Origin: Bacillota bacterium
Lineage (GTDB): Bacteria > Bacillota > Clostridia > DSM-8532
Reading direction: 5' to 3'
Assembly (NCBI GenBank): GCA_023440865.1
Contig: JAEXRM010000223.1
Coordinates: forward strand, 1 to 19,444
Length of the DNA stretch: 19,444 nucleotides
Shown here: positions 1 to 9,305 of the stretch, piece by piece
Numbering within the stretch: position 1 is the stretch's first letter
Layout: each line of letters opens with the position of its first letter
Notes under the pieces: generated by a model
The model's input: only the letters and a program-made list of their open reading frames with translations
Database searches by the model: none
Told to the model about the DNA's origin: nothing
Translations under genes and position numbers: made by a program

Positions 1-1
1 C

Positions 2-2983
<2,982 letters not shown>

Positions 2984-3043
2984 ACCTCGCCAGACGCATG
3001 GGCCGGCTCGCATGATCTGGTCCAGTCACGTGCCATGACAGAG

Positions 3044-3076
3044 ACGGAGGCTGCCCGCAAGGGAGCCTCCGTTTTT
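3044..3076 (+). terminator. Intrinsic terminator of rpoC
   Basis: A perfect 9-bp stem, 3044-3052 with 3064-3072, is extended after a bulged G by CCC/GGG pairs closed by a GCAA tetraloop. It runs straight into TTTTT at 3072-3076. It begins 61 nt after the rpoC stop codon. Confidence 0.93.
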
Positions 3077-3147
3077 GTTCTGGCGCCATGTCCACGCAAC
3101 GGTTCGTCATCACGGCAAACGGAGGGGCGCAGGCGATCGCCCCTGCG

Positions 3148-3176
3148 TTGTGATCCCCCTGCTTCTTGGGTATAAT
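3148..3176 (+). promoter_or_regulatory. Sigma-A promoter of the DUF402 cluster
   Basis: A -35 TTGTGA at 3148-3153 is followed by a 17-bp spacer and a perfect -10 TATAAT at 3171-3176. Transcription should start near 3183, giving a leader of about 150 nt before the start codon at 3333. It lies just downstream of the rpoC terminator, so it restarts transcription for the next cluster. Confidence 0.85.
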
Positions 3177-3181
3177 AGGAC

Positions 3182-3276
3182 CACATGCATGTGACGGGCA
3201 TGAACCGGTTCAGGCCGCATGAAACGCCTGTTTCGCATGAAGAGGCGCCTGATGCCTCCATGGTGCCGACCATGGT
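3182..3276 (+). promoter_or_regulatory. Palindrome-rich 5' leader, possible operators or RNA structure
   Basis: The leader carries two perfect 12-bp palindromes, CACATGCATGTG at 3182-3193 on the predicted start site and TGAACCGGTTCA at 3201-3212, with centres 19 bp apart. Further on are GAAAC/GTTTC around a GCCT loop (3221-3234) and a 7-bp hairpin CCATGGT/ACCATGG with a GCCG loop (3258-3275). Together with the terminator and promoter these account for most of the 349-bp gap after rpoC. I did not recognise a known riboswitch class. Function is inference. Confidence 0.45.
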
Positions 3277-3332
3277 GAAGGCAGTTGCGTCCGTCAAGCC
3301 GACATATCATCGAGGGACCACGCGAGGTGTCT

Positions 3333-3833
3333 ATGCCGAAGATTTTCCGGATCCGCTACATACCCGCCGAAACAGTCGACATCTCGGGTGACCGCCTGCT
3401 GTACCGCGACGGCGAGCATCTTGTGACGGCCTGGAAACCCATCCGCCCGCGGACCGACATCGACCACGGCATGTCCTGTGTCTTTCTCAAGGAAGGCGTG
3501 AAGATCAGCCGTTTCATGGATGCCTGCGACAACACCCTGTACTGGTACGTGGATCTCGTCGACATCCGGTATGATGCCCCGGCCGACACCTACCGCCTGC
3601 ACGACCTGCTGGCGGATGTCAAGATCCATCCCGATGGCCGGGTGGAGATCATCGATCTCGACGAACTCGCCGACGCCATCGAACGCCGGCTCATCACCCC
3701 AGAACAGGGCATCCTTGCCCTGCGAATCCTCGACAGGCTGCTTGCGGACATCCGGTCCGGAATCCAGCCGGCGCGTGCGGCGGAATGGATGAGCAGGACA
3801 CAGGCCGGCGCCGTGGACGGGCACACGCCCTGA
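3333..3833 (+). CDS. DUF402 domain protein, possible nucleoside tri/diphosphatase relative
   Basis: This is a 166-aa soluble protein with no signal peptide or membrane segment. The centre matches the DUF402 pattern: an aromatic strand (LYWYVDLVDIRYD, residues 69-81), then an Asp-rich stretch (LHDLLADVKIHPDG, 89-102) and the family's acidic motif IIDLDELADAIERRLITPEQ (106-125). Asp91, Asp95, Asp108, Asp110 and Glu111 are candidate metal ligands. Known members of the family include a staphylococcal nucleoside tri/diphosphatase and FomD, which hydrolyses a nucleotidyl intermediate; which substrate applies here cannot be told. The start at 3333 was chosen because GAGG at 3324-3327 lies 5 nt upstream and family similarity begins right after it; an in-frame ATG at 3285 lacks that support. 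It is the first gene of a likely three-gene unit. Confidence 0.8.
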   Translation: MPKIFRIRYIPAETVDISGDRLLYRDGEHLVTAWKPIRPRTDIDHGMSCVFLKEGVKISRFMDACDNTLYWYVDLVDIRYDAPADTYRLHDLLADVKIHPDGRVEIIDLDELADAIERRLITPEQGILALRILDRLLADIRSGIQPARAAEWMSRTQAGAVDGHTP

Positions 3834-3844
3834 AACGCAACGCA

Positions 3845-3926
3845 GGCACCCGGTGCCGGATACCCGGCGCCGCTCGTACAACCGACGGAGGCAAACCGAC
3901 ATCCGGCCCGCTGGAAACACCGGGCC
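3845..3926 (+). other. Intercistronic stem-loops between DUF402 gene and fusion gene
   Basis: The 115-nt gap holds an 8-bp hairpin (3852-3859 with 3864-3871, one G-U pair, ATAC loop). It overlaps an alternative short hairpin (3845-3849 with 3853-3857), so the two are mutually exclusive. A 6-bp GGCCCG/CGGGCC hairpin follows (3905-3910 with 3921-3926) just upstream of the Shine-Dalgarno. None has a T-run, so they look more like mRNA processing or expression-tuning elements than terminators. Confidence 0.4.
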
Positions 3927-3948
3927 CAAGAAGGCGGGGGAAGACAAG

Positions 3949-5904
3949 ATGGCAAGGGAGTTGACGGAATACATCGCCGCGAAGCGAAGCGGCCAGAAGG
4001 AATACGCCAGCTATATCTCGCAGGGGCGCAATGGCTATCTGCCCTTTCTCGACGGCGTGCTCAAGAACATCGACATCGTGTCCGAGGTGAGCCTTGGCGT
4101 CGTCGAGATTCCGCTCGACAAGGTCAAGGGTACCTACACCTACCTGCGCAGCATCTGTTTTGCACGTAATTTCGCACCGCTGATGGGCGAGAACACCGAG
4201 TTCGCGGAGAAATGGCAAAAGGTGCATGACATCCAGATGGAGGAGGGGCTGCGTGATCCCGTCAAGGTGTACGAGTACCTCAACTGGTTCTATGTCGTCG
4301 AGGGCAACAAACGCGTCTCGGTGCTTCGATACCTGGGCGTGGAGTACTTCCCTGCGGAAGTGACGCGCCTCATCCCCAAATATGACGAGAACGACCGCGA
4401 CATCCGGCTGTATTACCAGTTCCTCGACTTCTACAAGCAAACCGGCATCAATGAGATCTGGATGACACGCGAGGAAGGTTTCGCCGAGCTGGGCGCCCTC
4501 ATCCGCGACTATACGCCCAAAAGTCGCCTGCTCGACCAAAAGGACCGGTACCGCTACTTCCTCAACGCGGTCTACCGTGCGTTCCGGCGGGTTTTTCTCG
4601 AGCTGGGCGGCGCGAAGCTGCCGATCAGCACGGGAGACGCCCTGCTCGACTTCCTCAAGATCAATGGCGTGCCCGACGCATACGATATCGACGAACTGCG
4701 GCCACTGCTCAGACGCTTCCTCATGGAGGTCGAATCCCATGCGACCGACGAGGCGGTCGTGCAGACCGCGCCGGCACCCCGGCAGGAACCCACGTTCCTC
4801 ACCCGGCTGACCATGCGTCCGCGAACCGACCGCATCCGTGTCGGCTTTGCCTACGCCAACGACAACCGCACCTCCAGCTGGGCGTATTCTCACGAACTGG
4901 GCCGGATGCATGTCGAAAGCGTCCTGCAGGACCAGGTGCAGACGCTGACAATCCACGGACTGCCGGAGAACGCCGATGCGTCCACCCGCATCCGGGAGCT
5001 GGTGGACGCGGGCTGCGAGGTCATCTTCACAACCAGCCCGCCGCTTTTGAACGCCACGCTGAGGATGGCCATGGAACATCCGGGTGTCACGTTCATGAAC
5101 TGTTCGGGCTGGCATTCCTTCAAGCATGTGAACACCTACTTCGGACGCATTCACGAACCCCGTTTCCTGTGCGGCATTGTGGCGGGTGTCATGTCGCGCT
5201 CGAATCTCATCGGCTATGTAGGCACCTTCCCGACGCCCGACGTGCTGTGCGGCATCAACGCGTTCGCCCTGGGCGCCCGCATGGTGCGGCCATCCGCGCT
5301 TGTCTCCGTGGAGTGGACCCGCAAATGGGACACCGCGCGCGGCGTCAGCCAGGAATCAATGGAACGGCTCGCAACCCAGGGGGCCGACATCATCTGCCAC
5401 CACAATACCCTTGCCAACCGCAACTTCGCGCCGGAGTACGGGGTGTTCACCGTCACGCGCGACCCGGGCGGCGCGATTGTGCCCGACCGCTATCTCGCGG
5501 TTCCTGTTTGGAACTGGGGCATCTTTTACGAGAAAGTCCTGCGTTCCATCCTGTCCGGCACGATGCGCATCGGAGCGGATGCCGCATCCGCCAGTCCCAT
5601 CCGCAACTACTGGTGGGGCATGGATTCGGGCCTGCTCGATTTCTTCTATGCCCGCAACATCATTCCGCGCGACACGCAAAAGCTGCTGGAGGCATTGAAG
5701 AACGCGATCGTCTCGAACGCGTTCACTCCCTTCTCCGGACCGGTCTATGACCGGGAGGGCATGCTGCGGGTCGAGGACGGAGAAACGGCAACGCATGACG
5801 AAATCGTGTCCATGGACTGGATGGTGGAAGGGGTGCTCGGTGACCTGCCGGACATCACGGACTTGCGCAACATGTCCGATCTGGCAACGGGGAAGATCGG
5901 ATGA
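3949..5904 (+). CDS. Cytoplasmic fusion: ParB-like N-terminal region plus BMP/PnrA-type ligand-binding domain
   Basis: This 651-aa protein has two parts. Residues 1 to about 290 are soluble, rich in aromatic and charged residues, and contain VVEGNKRVSVLRYLG (116-130), which resembles the G-N/H-R box of ParB/sulfiredoxin-like nuclease folds. From about residue 295 (RIRVGFAYAND) to about 620 the sequence follows the BMP/PnrA substrate-binding pattern of nucleoside ABC transporters and of Med: a first strand, IIFTTSPP-like and MNCSGWHS segments, the YFGRIHEPRFLCGIVAG region and GYVGTFPTPDV. BMP proteins are usually exported lipoproteins, but no signal peptide or lipobox is present here, so the protein should act in the cytoplasm. 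The start at 3949 has GGGGGAAG just upstream; the in-frame ATG at 3853 gives a poor Arg-rich extension. The next gene overlaps it by 4 nt. The BMP assignment is firm; the ParB-like label is tentative and its role unknown. Confidence 0.8.
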   Translation: MARELTEYIAAKRSGQKEYASYISQGRNGYLPFLDGVLKNIDIVSEVSLGVVEIPLDKVKGTYTYLRSICFARNFAPLMGENTEFAEKWQKVHDIQMEEGLRDPVKVYEYLNWFYVVEGNKRVSVLRYLGVEYFPAEVTRLIPKYDENDRDIRLYYQFLDFYKQTGINEIWMTREEGFAELGALIRDYTPKSRLLDQKDRYRYFLNAVYRAFRRVFLELGGAKLPISTGDALLDFLKINGVPDAYDIDELRPLLRRFLMEVESHATDEAVVQTAPAPRQEPTFLTRLTMRPRTDRIRVGFAYANDNRTSSWAYSHELGRMHVESVLQDQVQTLTIHGLPENADASTRIRELVDAGCEVIFTTSPPLLNATLRMAMEHPGVTFMNCSGWHSFKHVNTYFGRIHEPRFLCGIVAGVMSRSNLIGYVGTFPTPDVLCGINAFALGARMVRPSALVSVEWTRKWDTARGVSQESMERLATQGADIICHHNTLANRNFAPEYGVFTVTRDPGGAIVPDRYLAVPVWNWGIFYEKVLRSILSGTMRIGADAASASPIRNYWWGMDSGLLDFFYARNIIPRDTQKLLEALKNAIVSNAFTPFSGPVYDREGMLRVEDGETATHDEIVSMDWMVEGVLGDLPDITDLRNMSDLATGKIG

Positions 5905-6173
5905 AAAACATGGCCTGTCGTCCCGGCTGCGGCGCCTGCTGCATTGAGATCTCCATTTCATCGCCGGTGCCCGGACTCCCCGGGGGCAAGCCTGCCGGCA
6001 TGCGATGTCCCCACCTGACCGCTGCGAATCTCTGCGCCCTGTTTGGGTCCCCCGACCGGCCGCCGGTGTGCGGTGCGCTGCGTCCCTCGATCGAGATGTG
6101 CGGCGCGAGCACCGCCGAGGCGGCCGCCTACCTTGCCTGGCTTGAACGGGAAACCGCGCCAGCCACAACCTGA
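5901..6173 (+). CDS. YkgJ-like cysteine-cluster protein
   Basis: A 90-aa protein with eight cysteines: Cys6, Cys10, Cys13 and Cys14 in a C-x3-C-x2-CC cluster at the N-terminus, then Cys36, Cys45, Cys57 and Cys67. This is the arrangement of the YkgJ family, annotated as zinc- or iron-binding, whose biochemical role is poorly known. The segment RPPVCGALRPSIEMCG (53-68) matches the usual C-terminal metal-binding part. Its ATG shares the ATGA overlap with the upstream stop codon, which indicates translational coupling to the fusion protein. Length is at the short end for the family but looks complete. No promoter of its own is evident. Confidence 0.8.
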   Translation: MKNMACRPGCGACCIEISISSPVPGLPGGKPAGMRCPHLTAANLCALFGSPDRPPVCGALRPSIEMCGASTAEAAAYLAWLERETAPATT

Positions 6174-6215
6174 CCCGACCGGCCGTTGACTGGCCCTGAC
6201 CCGACCGGCCGTTGA
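6169..6215 (+). repeat. Two copies of a 21-bp direct repeat
   Basis: An identical 21-bp sequence beginning CCTGACCCGACCGG occurs at 6169-6189 and 6195-6215, a period of 26 bp. The first copy starts inside the final codon of the Cys-cluster gene and includes its stop codon. The 5-bp spacer is CTGGC. Only two copies are present, and each contains the palindromic core CGGCCG. Confidence 0.75.
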
Positions 6216-6280
6216 ACGCTTCTTTGCTGTTGCATGCCTTGACAGGGACGCGTGCCGCAGCCGGGTGCGGCCGACATCAT

Positions 6281-6309
6281 TTGCCAATCACCGGCACCTA
6301 TGGTATCAT
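6281..6309 (+). promoter_or_regulatory. Sigma-A promoter of pheB
   Basis: TTGCCA at 6281-6286 is separated by 17 bp from TATCAT at 6304-6309. The start site would be near 6316, about 64 nt before the pheB ATG. A TTGACA at 6239-6244 lies upstream but has no -10 at proper spacing. Confidence 0.75.
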
Positions 6310-6379
6310 GTTGTCCATCACGCACATATGTTCTTCTCGAGCGGACACTGACGTGCCGTCGGGCGGAACGGAGGATGAA

Positions 6380-6823
6380 ATGGATCGATCGCAAACCTAT
6401 TTCCTGGTTGCCGCGTCCGTACTGCCGGAAGTGTTCCCCAAAGTCATCGAAGTGAAGCGGATCCTGAGCATCGATCCGAAGAAGCCCGTCAACGAGGCCG
6501 CGCGCGAGGCGGGGCTGAGCCGCAGCGCCTACTACAAGTACAAAGACCATGTGTTCCCGTTTTATGAAACATCCCGCGGCAAGGTCATCACGCTGCTGTT
6601 TGTCGTGGAGGACTTCTCCGGCATCCTCTCGAACATCATCCAGCAGATCGCGGACTGCCACGCGAACATCCTGACCATCAACCAGAACATTCCGATCAAC
6701 GGGTTGGCGGACATCACGATTTCAGTGGAGACCGACAACATGACCCAACCCATCCGCACCATGATGGATGCGATCGCACGCATCGAGGGTGTGCGGCGTC
6801 AGGAGATCCTGGCCCGGGAATGA
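6380..6823 (+). CDS. pheB: ACT domain protein PheB (UPF0735 family)
   Basis: A 147-aa protein that matches PheB of Bacillus in length and layout. The N-terminal part (YFLVAASVLPEVFPKVIEVK, residues 7-26) leads into a helix-turn-helix-like segment (VNEAAREAGLSRSAYYKYKD), and the C-terminal half is an ACT domain beginning ITLLFVVEDFSGILSNIIQQ with the LSNII regulatory helix. ACT domains bind amino acids; PheB is usually encoded next to phenylalanine or threonine/homoserine genes, and the homoserine dehydrogenase gene lies 780 bp downstream here. The start at 6380 has GGAGG 5 nt upstream at 6370-6374; in-frame upstream ATGs give non-homologous extensions. Its molecular function has not been settled in any organism that I know of. 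Confidence 0.88.
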   Translation: MDRSQTYFLVAASVLPEVFPKVIEVKRILSIDPKKPVNEAAREAGLSRSAYYKYKDHVFPFYETSRGKVITLLFVVEDFSGILSNIIQQIADCHANILTINQNIPINGLADITISVETDNMTQPIRTMMDAIARIEGVRRQEILARE

Positions 6824-6833
6824 ACGGCCGTCC

Positions 6834-6849
6834 GATCCGGAACCGGATC
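6834..6849. other. Hairpin between convergent pheB and phosphoesterase genes
   Basis: The palindrome GATCCGGAACCGGATC can fold with a 6-bp stem and a GAAC loop in either strand. It overlaps the stop codon of the minus-strand phosphoesterase. No T-run follows on either side, so it is at best a weak bidirectional terminator. Confidence 0.35.
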
Positions 6850-7453
6850 ATATCTCCAGCACATGGTATTCGAAGGCGTCGTAGATTCGTGTCTCGCCGT
6901 GCCGCACGTACCGGCTGCCCCTGCCGAAGCCCATGTGCATGTGTCCATGGATCATGAGCGCCGGCTTCCAGCGGTCGAGGAGCGAACGGAGGCACCTGAA
7001 GCCGGTGTGGCACAGGTCGGCGCCGTCGCAGATGCCATGCGCGGGCGAGTGGGTCACCAGCACATCGAATCCGCGGCTCCGCCACAGGCGGAAACGCAGT
7101 TTCCGGATGCGTCGGGCCATGTGTTGTTCCGTGTACTGGTACGGAGGTTGGGTGGACGACTTGTCACCGCCGTACCGCATGCTGCCGCCAAGGCCCAAAA
7201 ATCGCAGGCCGCCAAACACCACGATGCGGTCCTCGATCGACTCGCAGCCTTCGGGCGGATTGCGCGCATACTCCGTGTCATGGTTGCCGTGCACGTAAAA
7301 GAGCGGTTTGTTGATCATCGTGACAACGAATTTGAGATAATCGCTCTTGAGATCGCCGCAGGAGATGATCAGGTCTATGTCGGCAAAGCGGGATGCATCG
7401 AAGTGATCCCAGATGTATTTGCTTTCATGGTCGGCGATCAGCAGGATCTTCAT
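6848..7453 (-). CDS. Calcineurin-like metallophosphoesterase
   Basis: A 201-aa cytoplasmic enzyme with the phosphoesterase motifs in order: Asp8 in LLIADHES, GDLKSD at 33-38 (Asp34), GNHD at 56-59 (Asn57, His58), TH at 134-135 (His135) and HGHMH at 169-173. These bind two metal ions and the phosphate. The usual first motif D-x-H is not present: Asp8 is followed directly by His9 and Glu10, so the first metal site may be altered. The substrate cannot be told from sequence. The start has GGAGG (complement of 7459-7463) 5 nt upstream. The gene is inverted between pheB and hom and shares a promoter region with hom. Confidence 0.88.
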   Translation of the reverse strand: MKILLIADHESKYIWDHFDASRFADIDLIISCGDLKSDYLKFVVTMINKPLFYVHGNHDTEYARNPPEGCESIEDRIVVFGGLRFLGLGGSMRYGGDKSSTQPPYQYTEQHMARRIRKLRFRLWRSRGFDVLVTHSPAHGICDGADLCHTGFRCLRSLLDRWKPALMIHGHMHMGFGRGSRYVRHGETRIYDAFEYHVLEI

Positions 7454-7512
7454 GGATGCCTCCGGAAGGCGTTGCGGCCGGAGACCGGTGCCAGATGACG
7501 CCTCGTGTCATT

Positions 7513-7528
7513 CCGGCCGCCCGGCCGG
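7513..7528. other. GC-rich hairpin in the divergent phosphoesterase/hom region
   Basis: CCGGCC (7513-7518) and GGCCGG (7523-7528) form a 6-bp stem with a GCCC loop. It lies upstream of the hom -10 and inside the predicted leader of the minus-strand gene. Role unknown. Confidence 0.4.
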
Positions 7529-7551
7529 TGAAAAGGGGACGGGTATTCCCC

Positions 7552-7559
7552 ATTATACT
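7552..7559. promoter_or_regulatory. Overlapping divergent -10 elements for hom (+) and phosphoesterase (-)
   Basis: The plus strand reads TATACT at 7554-7559, in place for hom. The minus strand reads TATAAT over 7552-7557, with a -35-like TTGCTT on the minus strand at 7576-7581 (18-bp spacer). The plus -10 has no good -35 at 16-18 bp, only TGAAAA at 19 bp. GGGG and CCCC arms at 7535-7538 and 7547-7550 flank the plus spacer. Both genes may be driven from one shared -10 region. Confidence 0.5.
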
Positions 7560-7602
7560 GGATCAAGCCTGCCGGAAGCAACCGCAGGTCAAGGAGGAGT
7601 GC

Positions 7603-8883
7603 ATGGCAACCATCCGGATCGGCCTGTTTGGCCTGGGGAACATCGGCAGCGGCCTGTACCGGCTGCTGTCGGAAAATGGTAGCCTGCTGCGTGAACGCGA
7701 GCAGGCGGATATCGATGTGGCACGCGTGCTTGTGCGCGACCCCGGCAAAGCCCGTCAGGCGGCCGTGCCGCCGGAGCGCCTCACCACGCGGGCCGAGGAC
7801 ATCCTTGATGATCCGGACATTTCGATTGTCGTCGAGATGATGGGCGGCGCGGAGCCTGCGAGAACGCTCATCCTCGAGGCGATCCGACGCGGCAAGAGCG
7901 TCGTGACGGCCAACAAGGAGGTCGTCGCCACCCATTGGGACGAGTTGCAGGATGCGGCGCGCGCTCACGGTGTCGGCTTCCATTTCGAGGCCAGTGTGGC
8001 CGGCGGCATCCCCATCATCCGCGCCATACGCCAGAGCCTGCAGGGCAACCGCATCGAGCGGGTGATGGGCATCATCAACGGCACCACCAATTTCATCCTC
8101 ACCCGCATGAGCGACGCGCAGGAGGAGTTTGGCGACGCACTGGCGCAGGCGCAGCGCATGGGCTACGCGGAACCCGATCCGACGGCGGACATCGAGGGCC
8201 ACGACGCGCGGTTCAAGCTGGCCATACTCGCCTCGCTGTGCTTCGGGCGGACGGTGCGCGTGCAGGACATCCATTGCGAAGGCATCACGCGCATATCGGC
8301 CGATGACATCGCCTGTGGCCGGCAGCTCGGCTTCGCTGTCAAGCTGCTCGCCATCGCCAGGCAGACGGAGCAGGGCATCGAGGCGCGCGTCCATCCGGCC
8401 TTCCTGCCGCTGACCCATCCCCTGGCGGCGGTGCGCGACGCGAACAATGCCATCTTCATCCATGGCAACGCTGTCGGGGACCTCATGTTCTACGGTCGGG
8501 GCGCCGGCGACCTGCCGACGGCTTCGGCGCTTGTTTCGGATGTGCTTGTCTGTGCCCGTGAAGCAGGCTGTCACGGCGCAGCCTGTCCGCTGCCGTTGCC
8601 GGGTGCAGGCCGGGGAGCGGTGCAGGATGACTGGTTGTGCTCGTACTACGCGCATTTGACCGTCGACGATCATCCCGGCGTGCTGGCTGCCATCGCGGGC
8701 ATATTCGGCCGGCACGGCGTAAGTCTGGAGTCCGTGCTGCAACAGGGGCGAAGCGGTGGCGTCGCGCCCCTTGTGTTCGTGACCCATCCGGCGGGCGAAC
8801 GGGCCATCCGGTCCGCGATGGATGAGATCGCCGCGCAGGCGGTTGTCCAGAGGGTGGACAACCTCATCCGGGTCGAGCGATAA
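7603..8883 (+). CDS. hom: Homoserine dehydrogenase
   Basis: A 426-aa enzyme that reduces aspartate semialdehyde to homoserine with NAD(P)H, the branch point to threonine and methionine. The Rossmann motif GLGNIG is at residues 10-15, TANKEVVATH with conserved Lys105 follows, then ASVAGGIPII (129-138) and NGTTNFIL. The catalytic segment YAEPDPTADIEGHDARFKLA (188-207) carries Glu190, Asp196 and Lys205. The C-terminal part from about residue 347 (YAHLTVDDHPGVLAAIAGIF) is an ACT domain for end-product control, as in Gram-positive Hom. AAGGAGG at 7591-7597 lies 5 nt before the ATG. Only 59 nt separate it from hisI, so a shared transcript is likely. No T-box or attenuator was seen upstream. Confidence 0.97.
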   Translation: MATIRIGLFGLGNIGSGLYRLLSENGSLLREREQADIDVARVLVRDPGKARQAAVPPERLTTRAEDILDDPDISIVVEMMGGAEPARTLILEAIRRGKSVVTANKEVVATHWDELQDAARAHGVGFHFEASVAGGIPIIRAIRQSLQGNRIERVMGIINGTTNFILTRMSDAQEEFGDALAQAQRMGYAEPDPTADIEGHDARFKLAILASLCFGRTVRVQDIHCEGITRISADDIACGRQLGFAVKLLAIARQTEQGIEARVHPAFLPLTHPLAAVRDANNAIFIHGNAVGDLMFYGRGAGDLPTASALVSDVLVCAREAGCHGAACPLPLPGAGRGAVQDDWLCSYYAHLTVDDHPGVLAAIAGIFGRHGVSLESVLQQGRSGGVAPLVFVTHPAGERAIRSAMDEIAAQAVVQRVDNLIRVER

Positions 8884-8899
8884 TGGAAGGCGGCCGCCA

Positions 8900-8917
8900 C
8901 CGCCGGTTCACCGGCGG
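8900..8917 (+). other. Stem-loop between hom and hisI
   Basis: CCGCCGG (8900-8906) pairs with CCGGCGG (8911-8917) across a TTCA loop, a perfect 7-bp GC stem. No T-run follows, so it should not end transcription efficiently. It may stabilise or separate the hom message from hisIE. Confidence 0.5.
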
Positions 8918-8942
8918 CATCATGCCATGAAAGGATGATTGC

Positions 8943-9305
8943 ATGACAGATCGCGAACACGAAACGTTGTCGGACCGGATCCGCTGGAACGAAGCGGGAC
9001 TGGTGCCTGTCATCGCACAGGACGCGGACAGTGGCGATGTGCTGATGATGGCCTGGATGAACCGCGAGGCGTTGCGACTCACGCTCGAGGGGGACCGGGC
9101 CGTCTATTTCAGCCGCAGCCGCAATACGCTGTGGCGCAAGGGCGATACCTCCGGCCACTGGCAGACGGTCGTGGCATTGAAGGTCGACTGCGATGCGGAC
9201 TGTCTGCTGATGAGGGTACGGCAAACCGGCGCCGCCTGCCATACGGGCGAGCGGAGCTGCTTTTATCGACGCATCGACAAGGAAGGGGATTTCATCCATG
9301 AGTGA
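8943..9305 (+). CDS. hisI: Phosphoribosyl-AMP cyclohydrolase
   Basis: A 120-aa enzyme of histidine synthesis that opens the adenine ring of phosphoribosyl-AMP. The N-terminal segment PVIAQDADSGDVLMMAWMNR is typical. The metal site VDCDADC (81-87: Asp82, Cys83, Asp84, Asp86) and GAACHTGERSCF (96-107: Cys99, His100, Cys106) are intact. AAGGATG at 8931-8937 serves as Shine-Dalgarno. The last 8 nt overlap the hisE start, so the two are translationally coupled rather than fused as in some relatives. It is the shorter, monofunctional form. Confidence 0.97.
   Translation: MTDREHETLSDRIRWNEAGLVPVIAQDADSGDVLMMAWMNREALRLTLEGDRAVYFSRSRNTLWRKGDTSGHWQTVVALKVDCDADCLLMRVRQTGAACHTGERSCFYRRIDKEGDFIHE

Noticed and set aside
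3185..3391. A 68-codon ORF in the leader before the DUF402 gene
   Set aside because: No Shine-Dalgarno; it starts almost at the predicted +1 and overlaps the DUF402 start in another frame.
3694..5154. A 486-codon open frame on the minus strand opposite the BMP fusion gene
   Set aside because: It lies antisense to a recognised gene, has no homology that I can see and no Shine-Dalgarno, and fits the long antisense frames expected at this GC content.
6169..6215. A CRISPR array from the 21-bp repeats
   Set aside because: Only two copies with a 5-bp spacer and no cas genes nearby.
6239..6244. TTGACA as the -35 of the pheB promoter
   Set aside because: No -10 is found at 15-19 bp; the TTGCCA/TATCAT pair downstream fits much better.
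7454..7602. A T-box, threonine attenuator or riboswitch before hom
   Set aside because: There is no leader peptide, T-box sequence or terminator/antiterminator pair; the gap is only 149 nt and is filled by divergent promoters.
7450..8787. A 445-codon minus-strand open frame opposite hom
   Set aside because: It is the antisense shadow of a clear homoserine dehydrogenase, with a His/Arg-rich low-quality translation.
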